Assembly (NCBI RefSeq): GCF_027912675.1
Contig: NZ_CP115757.1
Location: forward strand, 930,001-994,000
Reading direction: 5' to 3'
Length of the DNA: 64,000 nucleotides
DNA from: Paracoccus sp. SCSIO 75233
Lineage (GTDB): Bacteria > Pseudomonadota > Alphaproteobacteria > Rhodobacterales > Rhodobacteraceae
Shown here: in pieces, positions 8,294 to 16,664 of the stretch
Layout: each line of letters starts with the position of its first letter
Numbering within the stretch: position 1 is the first letter of the stretch
Program-made: the position numbers and the translations under genes
The notes under the pieces: generated by a model
Seen by the model: the letters and a program-made list of their open reading frames with translations, nothing else
Databases searched by the model: none
What the model was told of the DNA's origin: nothing

Positions 8294-8953
8294 ATGCCTG
8301 AACTGATTTTTCCCGGTCCCGATGGCCGCCTCGAAGGGCGGTATCATACCCAATCCAACCCCGATGCGCCGATCGCCATCATTCTGCACCCGCATCCGCA
8401 GTTTGGCGGGACGATGAATAATCGTGTCGTCTATAACCTGCATTACGCCTTTCACAAGATCGGCTTTACGGTGATGCGGTTCAATTTCCGCGGTGTCGGA
8501 CGCTCGCAGGGTGAGTTCGATCAGGGCGTCGGTGAATTGTCCGATGCTGCCGCCGCGCTGGATTATCTTCAGGCGATGAACCCGAACTCCAAGCATTGCT
8601 GGGTTGCTGGGTTCAGCTTCGGTGCCTGGATCGGGATGCAGCTTCTGATGCGCCGGCCCGAGATCACCGGCTTCATCAGTGTCGCGCCGCCGGCGAATAT
8701 GTATGATTTCAGCTTCCTCGCGCCATGCCCGGCCTCGGGGCTGATCATCAACGGCACCGCCGACCGCGTCGCGCCGCCGAAGGACACGGATGGGCTGGTC
8801 GGCAAGCTGCGCGAGCAGAAGGGCATCACCATCAGCCACGAGGTGATCGAGGGTGCCGACCACTTCTTCCGCGACGATGAGGCGCATATGGAGCCGATGA
8901 TCTCCACCGTGCAGGCCTATGTCCGCCGCAGGCTGACGGAGACGACGCGGTAG
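8294..8953 (+). CDS. Alpha/beta hydrolase family protein
   Basis: A cytoplasmic alpha/beta hydrolase of 219 residues with no signal peptide. The nucleophile elbow is GFSFG (Ser near residue 108), preceded by HPHPQFGGTMNN and VMRFNFRGVGRSQG, hallmarks of a widespread proteobacterial family of small dienelactone-hydrolase-like proteins. The acid is probably Asp in NGTADRV and the histidine is in GADHFF. Substrate is unknown. It faces the IscR-like gene; related genes are often found beside iscR in this order, so the pairing may be old. Confidence 0.85.
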   Translation: MPELIFPGPDGRLEGRYHTQSNPDAPIAIILHPHPQFGGTMNNRVVYNLHYAFHKIGFTVMRFNFRGVGRSQGEFDQGVGELSDAAAALDYLQAMNPNSKHCWVAGFSFGAWIGMQLLMRRPEITGFISVAPPANMYDFSFLAPCPASGLIINGTADRVAPPKDTDGLVGKLREQKGITISHEVIEGADHFFRDDEAHMEPMISTVQAYVRRRLTETTR

Positions 8954-9048
8954 AAGCGCTTTTCCGGGGTGCCGGATGATCTGTATGCGGGTCGCCTGCG
9001 CAGAAAATGCAGACAAAAAGCATACAATGGCATACTGACTTCCGTTCC

Positions 9049-9060
9049 GGTTCCGGAACC
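9049..9060. promoter_or_regulatory. Perfect 12-base palindrome upstream of icd
   Basis: GGTTCCGGAACC reads the same on both strands and ends 42 bases before the icd start. Just upstream, GCATAC occurs twice in direct repeat (9020-9035 region). The position suits an operator, but no regulator is identified. Confidence 0.35.
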
Positions 9061-9102
9061 GCTATACCGCGCGCAAAGCCAACCTAACCGAAGGGATGCC
9101 TC

Positions 9103-10314
9103 ATGTCGAAGATCAAGGTAGCCAACCCCGTCGTCGAGCTGGACGGCGACGAGATGACCCGGATTATCTGGGATTTCATCAAGAAGAAGCTGATCCTGCC
9201 CTATCTCGACATCGATCTGAAATATTACGATCTGGGCATTGAGGAGCGGGACCGCACCGATGACCAGATCACCGTGGACGCGGCGAACGCGATCAAGGAA
9301 TACGGCGTCGGCGTCAAATGCGCGACGATCACCCCGGATGAAGCGCGGGTCGAGGAATTCGGGCTCAAGAAAATGTGGCGCTCGCCCAACGGGACGATCC
9401 GCAACATCCTCGGCGGGGTGATCTTCCGTGAGCCGATCATCTGCAAGAACGTGCCGCGTCTGGTGCCGCACTGGACCAAGCCGATTGTTGTCGGCCGTCA
9501 TGCGTTCGGCGATCAGTACCGCGCCACCGATTTCAAATTCCCCGGCAAGGGCAAGCTGACGATCAAATTCGTCGGTGACGATGGCGAGACCATCGAGCAT
9601 GAGGTGTTCCAGGCGCCGGGCTCCGGCGTGACGATGGCGATGTATAACCTCGACGAATCGATCCGCGATTTCGCCCGCGCCTCGATGAACTATGCGTTGC
9701 AGCGGAAATACCCGCTTTACCTGTCAACCAAGAACACGATCATGAAAGCCTATGACGGGCGCTTCAAAGATCTGTTCCAGGAGGTGTTCGACGCGGAGTT
9801 CGCTGACGAATACAAGAAGGCCGGTATCACCTACGAACATCGCCTGATCGACGACATGGTGGCGGCGTCGCTGAAATGGTCGGGCGGCTATGTCTGGGCA
9901 TGCAAGAACTATGACGGCGACGTGCAGTCGGATACGGTCGCGCAGGGCTTTGGCTCGCTGGGGCTGATGACCTCGGTTCTGATGACGCCGGACGGGAAAA
10001 CGGTCGAAGCCGAGGCGGCGCATGGCACCGTCACCCGCCATTATCGCGAGCACCAGAAGGGCAATGAGACCTCCACCAACTCCATCGCGTCGATCTATGC
10101 GTGGAGCGGCGGTCTGAAGCATCGCGCCAAGCTGGATGAGAACGAAGCGCTGATGACTTTCGCCCAGACGCTGGAGAAGGTCACGGTGCGCGCGGTCGAG
10201 GATGGGTTCATGACCAAAGACCTCGCGCTGCTGGTCGGGCCGGATCAGAAATGGCTGTCGACGATGGGCTTCCTTGAGAAGGTCGATGAATATTTGAACA
10301 AGGCGCTGAGCTGA
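9103..10314 (+). CDS. icd: NADP-dependent isocitrate dehydrogenase
   Basis: A 403-residue citric-acid-cycle enzyme that oxidises isocitrate to 2-oxoglutarate with NADP. It belongs to the homodimeric type also found in eukaryotes, as shown by its length and by the blocks [40 protein letters not shown] (substrate loop, with [10 protein letters not shown]), [18 protein letters not shown] and the NADP-binding [18 protein letters not shown]. It is complete, well separated from neighbours and followed by a strong terminator, so it is a single-gene transcript. A 12-base palindrome precedes it. Confidence 0.97.
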   Translation: MSKIKVANPVVELDGDEMTRIIWDFIKKKLILPYLDIDLKYYDLGIEERDRTDDQITVDAANAIKEYGVGVKCATITPDEARVEEFGLKKMWRSPNGTIRNILGGVIFREPIICKNVPRLVPHWTKPIVVGRHAFGDQYRATDFKFPGKGKLTIKFVGDDGETIEHEVFQAPGSGVTMAMYNLDESIRDFARASMNYALQRKYPLYLSTKNTIMKAYDGRFKDLFQEVFDAEFADEYKKAGITYEHRLIDDMVAASLKWSGGYVWACKNYDGDVQSDTVAQGFGSLGLMTSVLMTPDGKTVEAEAAHGTVTRHYREHQKGNETSTNSIASIYAWSGGLKHRAKLDENEALMTFAQTLEKVTVRAVEDGFMTKDLALLVGPDQKWLSTMGFLEKVDEYLNKALS

Positions 10315-10352
10315 GGCGCCTGACGGCGGCAAGCTAAGCGACTGACAGTGGC

Positions 10353-10382
10353 AAAGGCCGGGCGATCTGCCCGGCCTTTTTT
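10353..10382 (+). terminator. Rho-independent terminator of icd
   Basis: AAAGGCCGGGC and GCCCGGCC pair around a 5-base loop, followed by TTTTTT, 39 bases after the icd stop. Confidence 0.9.
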
Positions 10383-10908
10383 CGTGCGTGTGGCGGGTGC
10401 GGTGTCGGAGGTGGGCCCGGGGTGGCTGCTGGATGGACAGGGCCTCTGGATGCCTGCGCTTACCGATGTGGGCGGATCCTGCGTCGTGAACGGTTTGCAG
10501 GCTGCGCAGATTCATAACCAGGATGAATAGGCGGCGAGATCGCCGCATTTTTCGAGCTTATGCAGCTTCCAGAAATCAGTTGTGCTGCGCGGCGACGCTG
10601 TTCTGTCAGGTCGGGACGAGATCGGATGAATATCTGGAGCTGGCGACTCGGCGTGACTGTGTCTTCATTATTATAATTTAAAATCAATATGTTGACAGGA
10701 AGATCATCGAAGCCCTGTCCCGAAGGGCTCATCCTGCTTTGCGTAAATTTGTCTAAATCACTTGAAAATTTTCTCTAAACGAACGCTGTCCGGATACCCG
10801 GCGTCATAATCGCATGCTAGCGTTCAGGGATAACAACCTAGGGTACTATATATTTATCTTATTACATCTAATTATTGTATATCAGCATAGGGCGGGCAGG
10901 CGCGGCCA
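10383..10908. other. Intergenic region, AT-rich towards its right end
   Basis: No convincing gene is present. From about 10660 onward the base composition shifts sharply to A+T, peaking at 10840-10890 with runs such as TATATATTTATCTTATTAC. That is unlike the rest of the window and suggests a strong or silenced (H-NS/MucR-type) promoter for the following Hint gene, or recently acquired DNA. No transposon ends were seen. Confidence 0.5.
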
Positions 10909-12069
10909 ATGGCAAACATCAGCGATATCCAGACTTTCATTCTTAGTGGCGTGGTGCCGACGATCGCCGTTGATCAGAACAATAACTATCAGCCTAATCA
11001 AATCCTGGGTAATACCTACGCGATCCCCGGGGAGCTCGACCGGATGAACTTCATCGACGGCAATGGCGACGGGGATCTGAACGATCACGAACAAGTCCAT
11101 ACTGGAATGAGTGGTGAAACGGGGACAAACGGCGACCGTCTGCAGATCAACGGGACGACATATTTTGTCCAGTCGATGTTCCACACGAATATCACCGTCA
11201 ATTTCAGCGATGGCACCTCGCAAACCTATGCGGGCGGGGCGCGTACATTTGTTATAGCCAGAACCGGCGTCAACACATTGACCGGGGATGTGGTAGTCAA
11301 CCCCGTGAACAGTGTTCGCACGGCGATCACCGCGTATAAAAATGCGGCCCCGGGGCGCAAGATCGTCTCTTTGACGGTGAACAGTTTCGGGGCCGACCCC
11401 CTGGACAACACAACGATGGCGGCCCAGAGCGATATTTTCTGCTTCGCCAGCGGGACGCTGATCGAGACCCGTGCAGGTATGGTGCCGGTCGAGCGGCTTA
11501 AAATCGGGACAGAGTTGCGCACGCTGGATCATGGGTATCAGCGAATTCGCTGGATCGGCGCGACACGCCTGTCGGGCGACGATCTGACTGCCAATCCGAA
11601 ACTGCGCCCGATCCGCATCCGGGCCGGAGCTTTGGGGCAGCGGTTGCCTGAGCGCGATCTTGTCGTCAGTCGTCAGCATCGCGTGCTTGTCCGCTCGCCG
11701 CTGGTGCCGGACATGTTCGGGGCGGATGAAATTCTGGTCCCTGCCATCAAGCTGACCGCGCTGGATGGGGTCGAGATCGAAGAGCAGCGGGTCGGCGTCA
11801 TCTATTGGCATATTCTGTTTGACCAGCACGAGGTCATCTTTTCCGAGGGCATGCCGACGGAAAGCCTGTTTACCGGGCCTGAGATGCTGAAGACCCTCTC
11901 CCCCGAGGCGCGGGAAGAAATCGAGATGTTGTTTCCGCAGTTTTTCGCATCCGGTTTCCTGGCCGAGCCGGTTCGCCAGATCCCTGACGGCAAACGGTTG
12001 AAGCTGTTCATGGAACGGCAATCTCAGGTCGGACAGCCGCTGCTGTCGGGCTGGCCGCATCCCGAGTAA
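10909..12069 (+). CDS. Hint-domain protein (Hint_2 type)
   Basis: A 386-residue protein of a family common in Rhodobacterales. Residues about 175-322 form a Hedgehog/intein-type Hint domain: Cys178 in IFCFASGTLIETRAG is the expected nucleophile, followed by MVPVERLKIGTELRTLDHG, the block SRQHRVLVRS (His257) and a closing YWHILFDQHEVIFSEGMPTES. The N-terminal half is low-complexity, beta-rich and lacks a Sec signal; an acidic DGNGDGDLND at 50-59 resembles a calcium loop. Full intein splicing is unlikely because the expected C-terminal His-Asn junction is not evident, so self-cleavage or a non-catalytic role is more plausible. Surface or type I secretion is inferred from relatives, not seen. 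Its upstream DNA is unusually AT-rich. Confidence 0.8.
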   Translation: MANISDIQTFILSGVVPTIAVDQNNNYQPNQILGNTYAIPGELDRMNFIDGNGDGDLNDHEQVHTGMSGETGTNGDRLQINGTTYFVQSMFHTNITVNFSDGTSQTYAGGARTFVIARTGVNTLTGDVVVNPVNSVRTAITAYKNAAPGRKIVSLTVNSFGADPLDNTTMAAQSDIFCFASGTLIETRAGMVPVERLKIGTELRTLDHGYQRIRWIGATRLSGDDLTANPKLRPIRIRAGALGQRLPERDLVVSRQHRVLVRSPLVPDMFGADEILVPAIKLTALDGVEIEEQRVGVIYWHILFDQHEVIFSEGMPTESLFTGPEMLKTLSPEAREEIEMLFPQFFASGFLAEPVRQIPDGKRLKLFMERQSQVGQPLLSGWPHPE

Positions 12070-12186
12070 GCCACGCTTTAAACCAACAGTCGGCGAAAGT
12101 TGCATTAATGCCGCGATCATTCCGAATCGTTGCAACTCACCAAAATGTACATGTCGATTTTATGACGTTTCTGGAATATATTTTTT

Positions 12187-12213
12187 AAATGGATCTGGCG
12201 CCGGTCCATTTTT
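12187..12213 (+). terminator. Probable terminator after the Hint gene
   Basis: AAATGGA pairs with TCCATTT around a self-complementary GGCGCC core, with a T run on the right and an A+T tract on the left, so it could work in both directions. It lies about 120 bases after the stop codon. Confidence 0.55.
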
Positions 12214-12345
12214 CACGGGCGCTCCGGTGGTCCTGGGGATCCAGGGAATCTGCCGGGGCGCCCTTCCGTTTTCGGCGCGACTTCCCATCCTGCACCGAAT
12301 CCGCTATCGGCTGTCCATCATTGCCCTGATACGGAGCCTGCCCGC

Positions 12346-13014
12346 ATGAAAGCCGCCGTCATCACTTTTCCCGGTTCGAATTGCGACCGTGATCTGCGCG
12401 TCGCGTTTCAGCGCGCCGGTGCCGAGGTTGTGCAGGTCTGGCACAAGGACGAAACCTTCCCCGCGGGGACGGATCTGGTTGCGGTGCCGGGTGGGTTCTC
12501 CTTCGGGGACTATCTGCGCTGCGGGGCGATTGCCGCGAACTCTCCCATTGCGCGGGCCATTCGCGCCCATGCCGAGCGGGGCGGCTATGTGCTGGGCATC
12601 TGCAACGGGTTTCAGGTGCTGACCGAGCTGGGTCTGTTGCCCGGTGCGCTGATGCGCAATGCCGGGCTGACCTTCCTGTGCCGGCAGGTGCCGTTGGAGG
12701 TTGTTACGACCGCATGTGATTTCACATCCGGATATAACACGGGCGCGCGGCTGAATGTCCCGGTGGCGCATCATGACGGCAATTATCAGATCGACTCTGA
12801 AGGGCTGGCGGAACTGAAGGATCAGGACCGGATCGCGTTCCGCTATGCCGCCGGTATCAACGGTTCGGTGGACGATATTGCGGGGATTCTGTCAGAAAAC
12901 CGGCGGGTTCTGGGCATGATGCCGCATCCGGAGCGCGCGGTCGATGACGATCATGGCGGCACGGATGGGGCCGCGATGTTCGCCTCCCTCGCCGGAGCGC
13001 TTGCCGCGGTTTGA
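12346..13014 (+). CDS. purQ: Phosphoribosylformylglycinamidine synthase subunit PurQ
   Basis: The glutaminase subunit of FGAM synthase, 222 residues, supplying ammonia for the fourth step of purine synthesis. It is a class I amidotransferase: FPGSNCDRD near the start, VPGGFSFGDYLR, the nucleophile elbow GICNGFQVL (Cys near residue 86) and the late MMPHPERAV with the catalytic His. Length matches the small-subunit PurQ of the three-part PurSQL enzyme. purS and purL are not in the window, so the pathway genes are dispersed or lie elsewhere. Only a short gap separates it from the histidine kinase gene, but no functional link is known. Confidence 0.96.
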   Translation: MKAAVITFPGSNCDRDLRVAFQRAGAEVVQVWHKDETFPAGTDLVAVPGGFSFGDYLRCGAIAANSPIARAIRAHAERGGYVLGICNGFQVLTELGLLPGALMRNAGLTFLCRQVPLEVVTTACDFTSGYNTGARLNVPVAHHDGNYQIDSEGLAELKDQDRIAFRYAAGINGSVDDIAGILSENRRVLGMMPHPERAVDDDHGGTDGAAMFASLAGALAAV

Positions 13015-13075
13015 GTGAAAAGCTTGGCAGAATGCGTCGGTTTGCCTAGATTTCCTGTATCGAAGCCGTTGCGGA

Positions 13076-14884
13076 TTGCGCCTTGTGAGAATTGACGCGC
13101 CCGAAGATGACCTGCCGGCTCGTTCCGGTAAAGAGGCTGCGCCCAGCCCCTGGGTTGCGCGCCTGGCGACGCTGCTGTTTCTCATTCTCGCCGGGCTGGT
13201 CTTGTGGGCGACCAGTTTTTGGCTGAGCGATCGGTTTTCCGAAAATACCCGGGTGAGGGCCGAACTGCGCTCGACGCTGTACGCCGGGCAGTTGCAGTCT
13301 GAATTGCAGCGCAATGCCGTCGTGCCGATGATGCTGGCCCGCGATCCGGCGGTGATTTCGGCGCTGGCATCGGATGATTATGCGTTCACCTCCGCCCGTC
13401 TGATCTCGGCGCAGAAGGAAATCGGTGTCGCCTCCATCCGGCTGCTGGATGCCTCGGGGCGCACAGTCGCGGCGACGGACCGGCAGTTGCTGGGCACGAA
13501 TTATGTCTCCGCACCGTATTTCGTCGACGCCATGCGGGCGCGGGATACGGTGTTCACCGTCGCGCCGGAAGATCAGGGCGGGCGATATGAATTCGTCTAC
13601 TCACGCGCGATTGCGGACAGTTCCGGTACGCTTGGCGTGATCGTGGTCAGCACCGATCTTTCGCGTCTCGAACAAAGCTGGGCCGGGATTGCCGAAGCCG
13701 TGGCGGTCACGGATTCGACCGGGCAGGTGATCCTGTCGACCGAAAGCCGCTGGCTCGGCCTGCCGCTGGACGAGGCGCTGTCGGTGCGCCCGGTGCCAAG
13801 CGCCATCGAGCGTGCCTTTGCGGTCACCTCGGACTGGACGAATACGCCGATTGACGCTTGGGTAAAGGGCCGGGCGGTCATGCAGACCGAAACCCGTATT
13901 CCGTTCCGTGGCTGGCGGATGTTCAACTTCACCACCTATGAGTCGGTGCGGGAGCGGATTCTGGCGGTTCTGGCGCTGGAGGCGATGATATTTGCCGTGC
14001 TGGCGGCTGTGGTGTTTTACCTGCTGTCACGAAGGGCGCAGCGTCGCAGTGTCGCCTATATGCGCGAATCCGCCGATCTCAGGGCGCTGAACTCCCGGCT
14101 GACGCGCGAGATCGCGGAGCGGGAGCGGGTGCAGCGCGAATTGCGGGTGGCGGAGCAGACGGTCCAGCAATCCTCAAAACTCGCCGCTTTGGGGGAGATG
14201 TCGGCAGGCGTCAGTCACGAACTCAACCAGCCTCTGGCAGCGATGAAGACCTATCTGGCGGGCGCGCGGCTGCTGCTCGAACGGGGTCGCGCGGTAGAGG
14301 CGCTGTCGAGTTTTCAGCGTATCGACGATCTCGTCGACCGGATGGGGGCCATTGCCCGGCAGCTCAAATCCTATGCTCGCAAGGGGGGCGAGGCGTTTGA
14401 GCCGGTCGATCTGCGCCACGCCCTGTCCAACGCGCTGACCATGATGGAGCCGCAGCTTCGCACCCGCCCGATCCGCATCATCCGCAACCTGCCGCGCCGT
14501 CCGGTGATGGTGTATTGCGACCAGATCCGGCTGGAGCAGGTGCTGATCAACCTCTTGCGCAATGCGATTGACGCCACCAAGTCGCAGGAAGATGCAGAGA
14601 TTGAAATCGCGATCGAGGCCGGGGCTCAAGCCCTTGTGACGATTCGTGACAACGGACCCGGCGTCAGCGATCTGGACAAGCTGTTCGAACCGTTCTTCAC
14701 CACGAAGAAGCCCGGAGAGGGCACCGGGTTGGGGCTTGCGATTTCATCCGGGATCGTTTCCGATTTCGGCGGCAGGCTGACCGCGCATAATGCCGAACAT
14801 GGCACCGGCGCGGTTTTCGAACTGACCTTGCCACTTTACGATCCCGATGATGGGCGAAATCAGGCGCCTCTGGCCGCAGAATGA
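13076..14884 (+). CDS. dctB: Sensor histidine kinase, DctB-like
   Basis: A 602-residue membrane sensor kinase. Transmembrane segments at about 28-50 and 294-317 enclose a periplasmic double-Cache/PAS-like sensor (SIRLLDASGRTVAATDRQLLG, and YFVDAMRARDTVF), as in C4-dicarboxylate sensors. The kinase part has the H box GVSHELNQPLAAMKTYL (His381), the N box LINLLRNAIDA, G1 RDNGPGV, F box FFTTK and G2 GTGLGLAI. The HELNQPL form is typical of DctB. It is followed 16 bases later by its response regulator. No dctPQM or dctA transporter lies nearby, so C4-dicarboxylate sensing is inferred from family resemblance only. The start is TTG or, 9 bases on, GTG; neither has a clear ribosome site. Confidence 0.85.
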   Translation: MRLVRIDAPEDDLPARSGKEAAPSPWVARLATLLFLILAGLVLWATSFWLSDRFSENTRVRAELRSTLYAGQLQSELQRNAVVPMMLARDPAVISALASDDYAFTSARLISAQKEIGVASIRLLDASGRTVAATDRQLLGTNYVSAPYFVDAMRARDTVFTVAPEDQGGRYEFVYSRAIADSSGTLGVIVVSTDLSRLEQSWAGIAEAVAVTDSTGQVILSTESRWLGLPLDEALSVRPVPSAIERAFAVTSDWTNTPIDAWVKGRAVMQTETRIPFRGWRMFNFTTYESVRERILAVLALEAMIFAVLAAVVFYLLSRRAQRRSVAYMRESADLRALNSRLTREIAERERVQRELRVAEQTVQQSSKLAALGEMSAGVSHELNQPLAAMKTYLAGARLLLERGRAVEALSSFQRIDDLVDRMGAIARQLKSYARKGGEAFEPVDLRHALSNALTMMEPQLRTRPIRIIRNLPRRPVMVYCDQIRLEQVLINLLRNAIDATKSQEDAEIEIAIEAGAQALVTIRDNGPGVSDLDKLFEPFFTTKKPGEGTGLGLAISSGIVSDFGGRLTAHNAEHGTGAVFELTLPLYDPDDGRNQAPLAAE

Positions 14885-14900
14885 AAAAGAAAGGCAGAGC

Positions 14901-16229
14901 ATGACCAAGACATTGCGGATTGCCGTCGTGGATGACGAGCCGGATATGCGTGAATCGATCAGCCAGTGGCTGGTATTGTCGGGGTTCAATACGGTGACTT
15001 TCGCTTCGGCGGAGGATGCGCTGAAGGAAATCGGCCCGGACTGGCCCGGCGTCGTGATCACGGATATTCGCATGCCGGGTATGGACGGGATCGCGTTTCT
15101 GAAGCGGCTGATGAATATCGATTCCGCACTGCCGGTCATCATGATCACCGGACATGGCGATGTGCCGATGGCCGTGGAGGCGATGCGGATCGGGGCGATG
15201 GATTTCATGGAAAAACCCTTCAAGCCGGACCGGATGACCGAGCTGGCGAAGAAGGCGACCCATGCCCGCCGGATGACGCTGGACAACCGCGCCATCCGCC
15301 GCGATCTGTCGGAAGGACAGCAGGTCATGTCGAAGCTGGTCGGCCAGTCTGCGGCGATGGAGCGGCTGCGGGAGGATATTCTCGATCTCGGGCAGGCTGA
15401 TGGTCATGTGCTGATCGACGGGGAAACCGGGGTCGGCAAGACGCTGGTCGCCCATGCGCTTCATGCGGTCGGACCGCGCGCGGGCAAGAAATTTGTCCCC
15501 ATTGCCTGCGCTGCATTCGACGCAGAGCAACTCGGCGCGCGATTATTCGGCCCTCTGGAAGACGGGCTTCCCGCAGTTGAGGAGGCCCGGGGCGGCACGC
15601 TGTGTCTGGAGGATATCGAGGCGCTGCCCGATGCGCTGCAGGCGCGTCTGCTGGGCTTTATCTCAGAACAGGGTAACCCGGCGGAGACACGGATCATCGC
15701 CATTTCCAATGCAAGGGGCGGGGGCCACAAGCCCGAGGACTCGCTGCGTCCCGATCTGTTTTACCGCCTGTCCGCCCTTCAGATCACCGTGCCGCCGCTG
15801 CGCAGCCGGGGCGAGGATATTCTGGCGCTGTTCACCCGCATGACGGAGGAATTCGCTGATGAATATGGCTGTGATCCGCCGCAGGTGAACGCGCAGGAGG
15901 CGGCGCAGCTTTTGCAGGCGCCTTGGCCCGGCAATGTCCGGCAACTGATCAATGTCGCGGAGCGGGCGGTGCTGCAAAACCGGCGCGGCTCGGGTTCCAT
16001 AACCTCCCTGCTGATGGCCGAGGGGGATGAGGAGCAGCCGCAGGCGACCACGACCGAGGGCAAGCCGCTCAAGGAATATGTCGAGAGTTTTGAGAAAATG
16101 CTGATCGACAACACCATGCGCCGCCATAAGGGTTCGATAGCCGCTGTGATGGACGAGCTGTGCCTGCCGCGCCGCACGCTGAACGAGAAAATGGCGAAAT
16201 ACGGGTTGCAACGCGGCGATTATCGCTGA
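14901..16229 (+). CDS. dctD: NtrC-family response regulator, DctD-like, lacking GAFTGA
   Basis: A 442-residue regulator with receiver (phospho-acceptor Asp55 in VVITDIRMPGMDG), AAA+ domain (Walker A GETGVGKT) and Fis-type DNA-binding tail (KGSIAAVMDELCLPRRTLNEKM). Between LGARLFG and ARGGTLCLEDIE the sequence reads PLEDGLPAVEE: the GAFTGA loop that contacts sigma54 is absent, and the Walker B region has LCLEDIE instead of the usual LFLDEI. Family members without GAFTGA, such as Rhodobacter capsulatus NtrC, activate sigma70 polymerase instead. The ATG at 14901 follows an AGGCAG site; an upstream in-frame Met overlaps dctB and is unlikely. It is the partner of the kinase just before it. Confidence 0.86.
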   Translation: MTKTLRIAVVDDEPDMRESISQWLVLSGFNTVTFASAEDALKEIGPDWPGVVITDIRMPGMDGIAFLKRLMNIDSALPVIMITGHGDVPMAVEAMRIGAMDFMEKPFKPDRMTELAKKATHARRMTLDNRAIRRDLSEGQQVMSKLVGQSAAMERLREDILDLGQADGHVLIDGETGVGKTLVAHALHAVGPRAGKKFVPIACAAFDAEQLGARLFGPLEDGLPAVEEARGGTLCLEDIEALPDALQARLLGFISEQGNPAETRIIAISNARGGGHKPEDSLRPDLFYRLSALQITVPPLRSRGEDILALFTRMTEEFADEYGCDPPQVNAQEAAQLLQAPWPGNVRQLINVAERAVLQNRRGSGSITSLLMAEGDEEQPQATTTEGKPLKEYVESFEKMLIDNTMRRHKGSIAAVMDELCLPRRTLNEKMAKYGLQRGDYR

Positions 16230-16664
16230 ACAGGGGCGGCGGTTCCGGCGGCTGCGCGTATTAAGCCGGAATTTACCTGCGCGCGAGGAAAATGCGATTG
16301 CCCATTGAACTTCCTCGCCTCTCGCCTTTATGTTCGGACTATGCGCGGAGCTTTTCATTTGACTGAATGACCGCGCCATCAGTTTCGCAGCGGAAGCTGA
16401 CGCGCCACAAGCCGTCACTCCTGCCGAGAAAACCGTCCCGAGGCGTAATACGCTCAGGGGCCGATATTAGCTGCCCCGTGGCTTTGGTCCGGGGCCAAGA
16501 GGTAACAGACGCGATGCATCGCGCGGGATATAGTTTGGCCGGAAACAGGTGGGGATCGCTCTCCGCTGCGCCCTGTATCATCGCAACCGCGTCCCCAGCA
16601 CACCGCAGTAACATCACGCCTCCGGCCTCAGGCCGGGACGGAATGCTGCGCGAAAGAAAACCAA
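16230..16664 (+). promoter_or_regulatory. rne control region with candidate promoter and long structured leader
   Basis: No credible gene lies here. A sigma70-like pair is visible at 16305-16310 (TTGAAC) and 16329-16334 (TATGTT) with 18 bases between. It would give a leader of about 320 bases. Stem-forming stretches include TTGG/CCAA near 16482-16500 and the palindrome CCGGCCT-c-AGGCCGG at 16622-16636. Long structured rne leaders are known in E. coli, where RNase E controls its own mRNA; the same is inferred here by position and length only. Confidence 0.5.
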
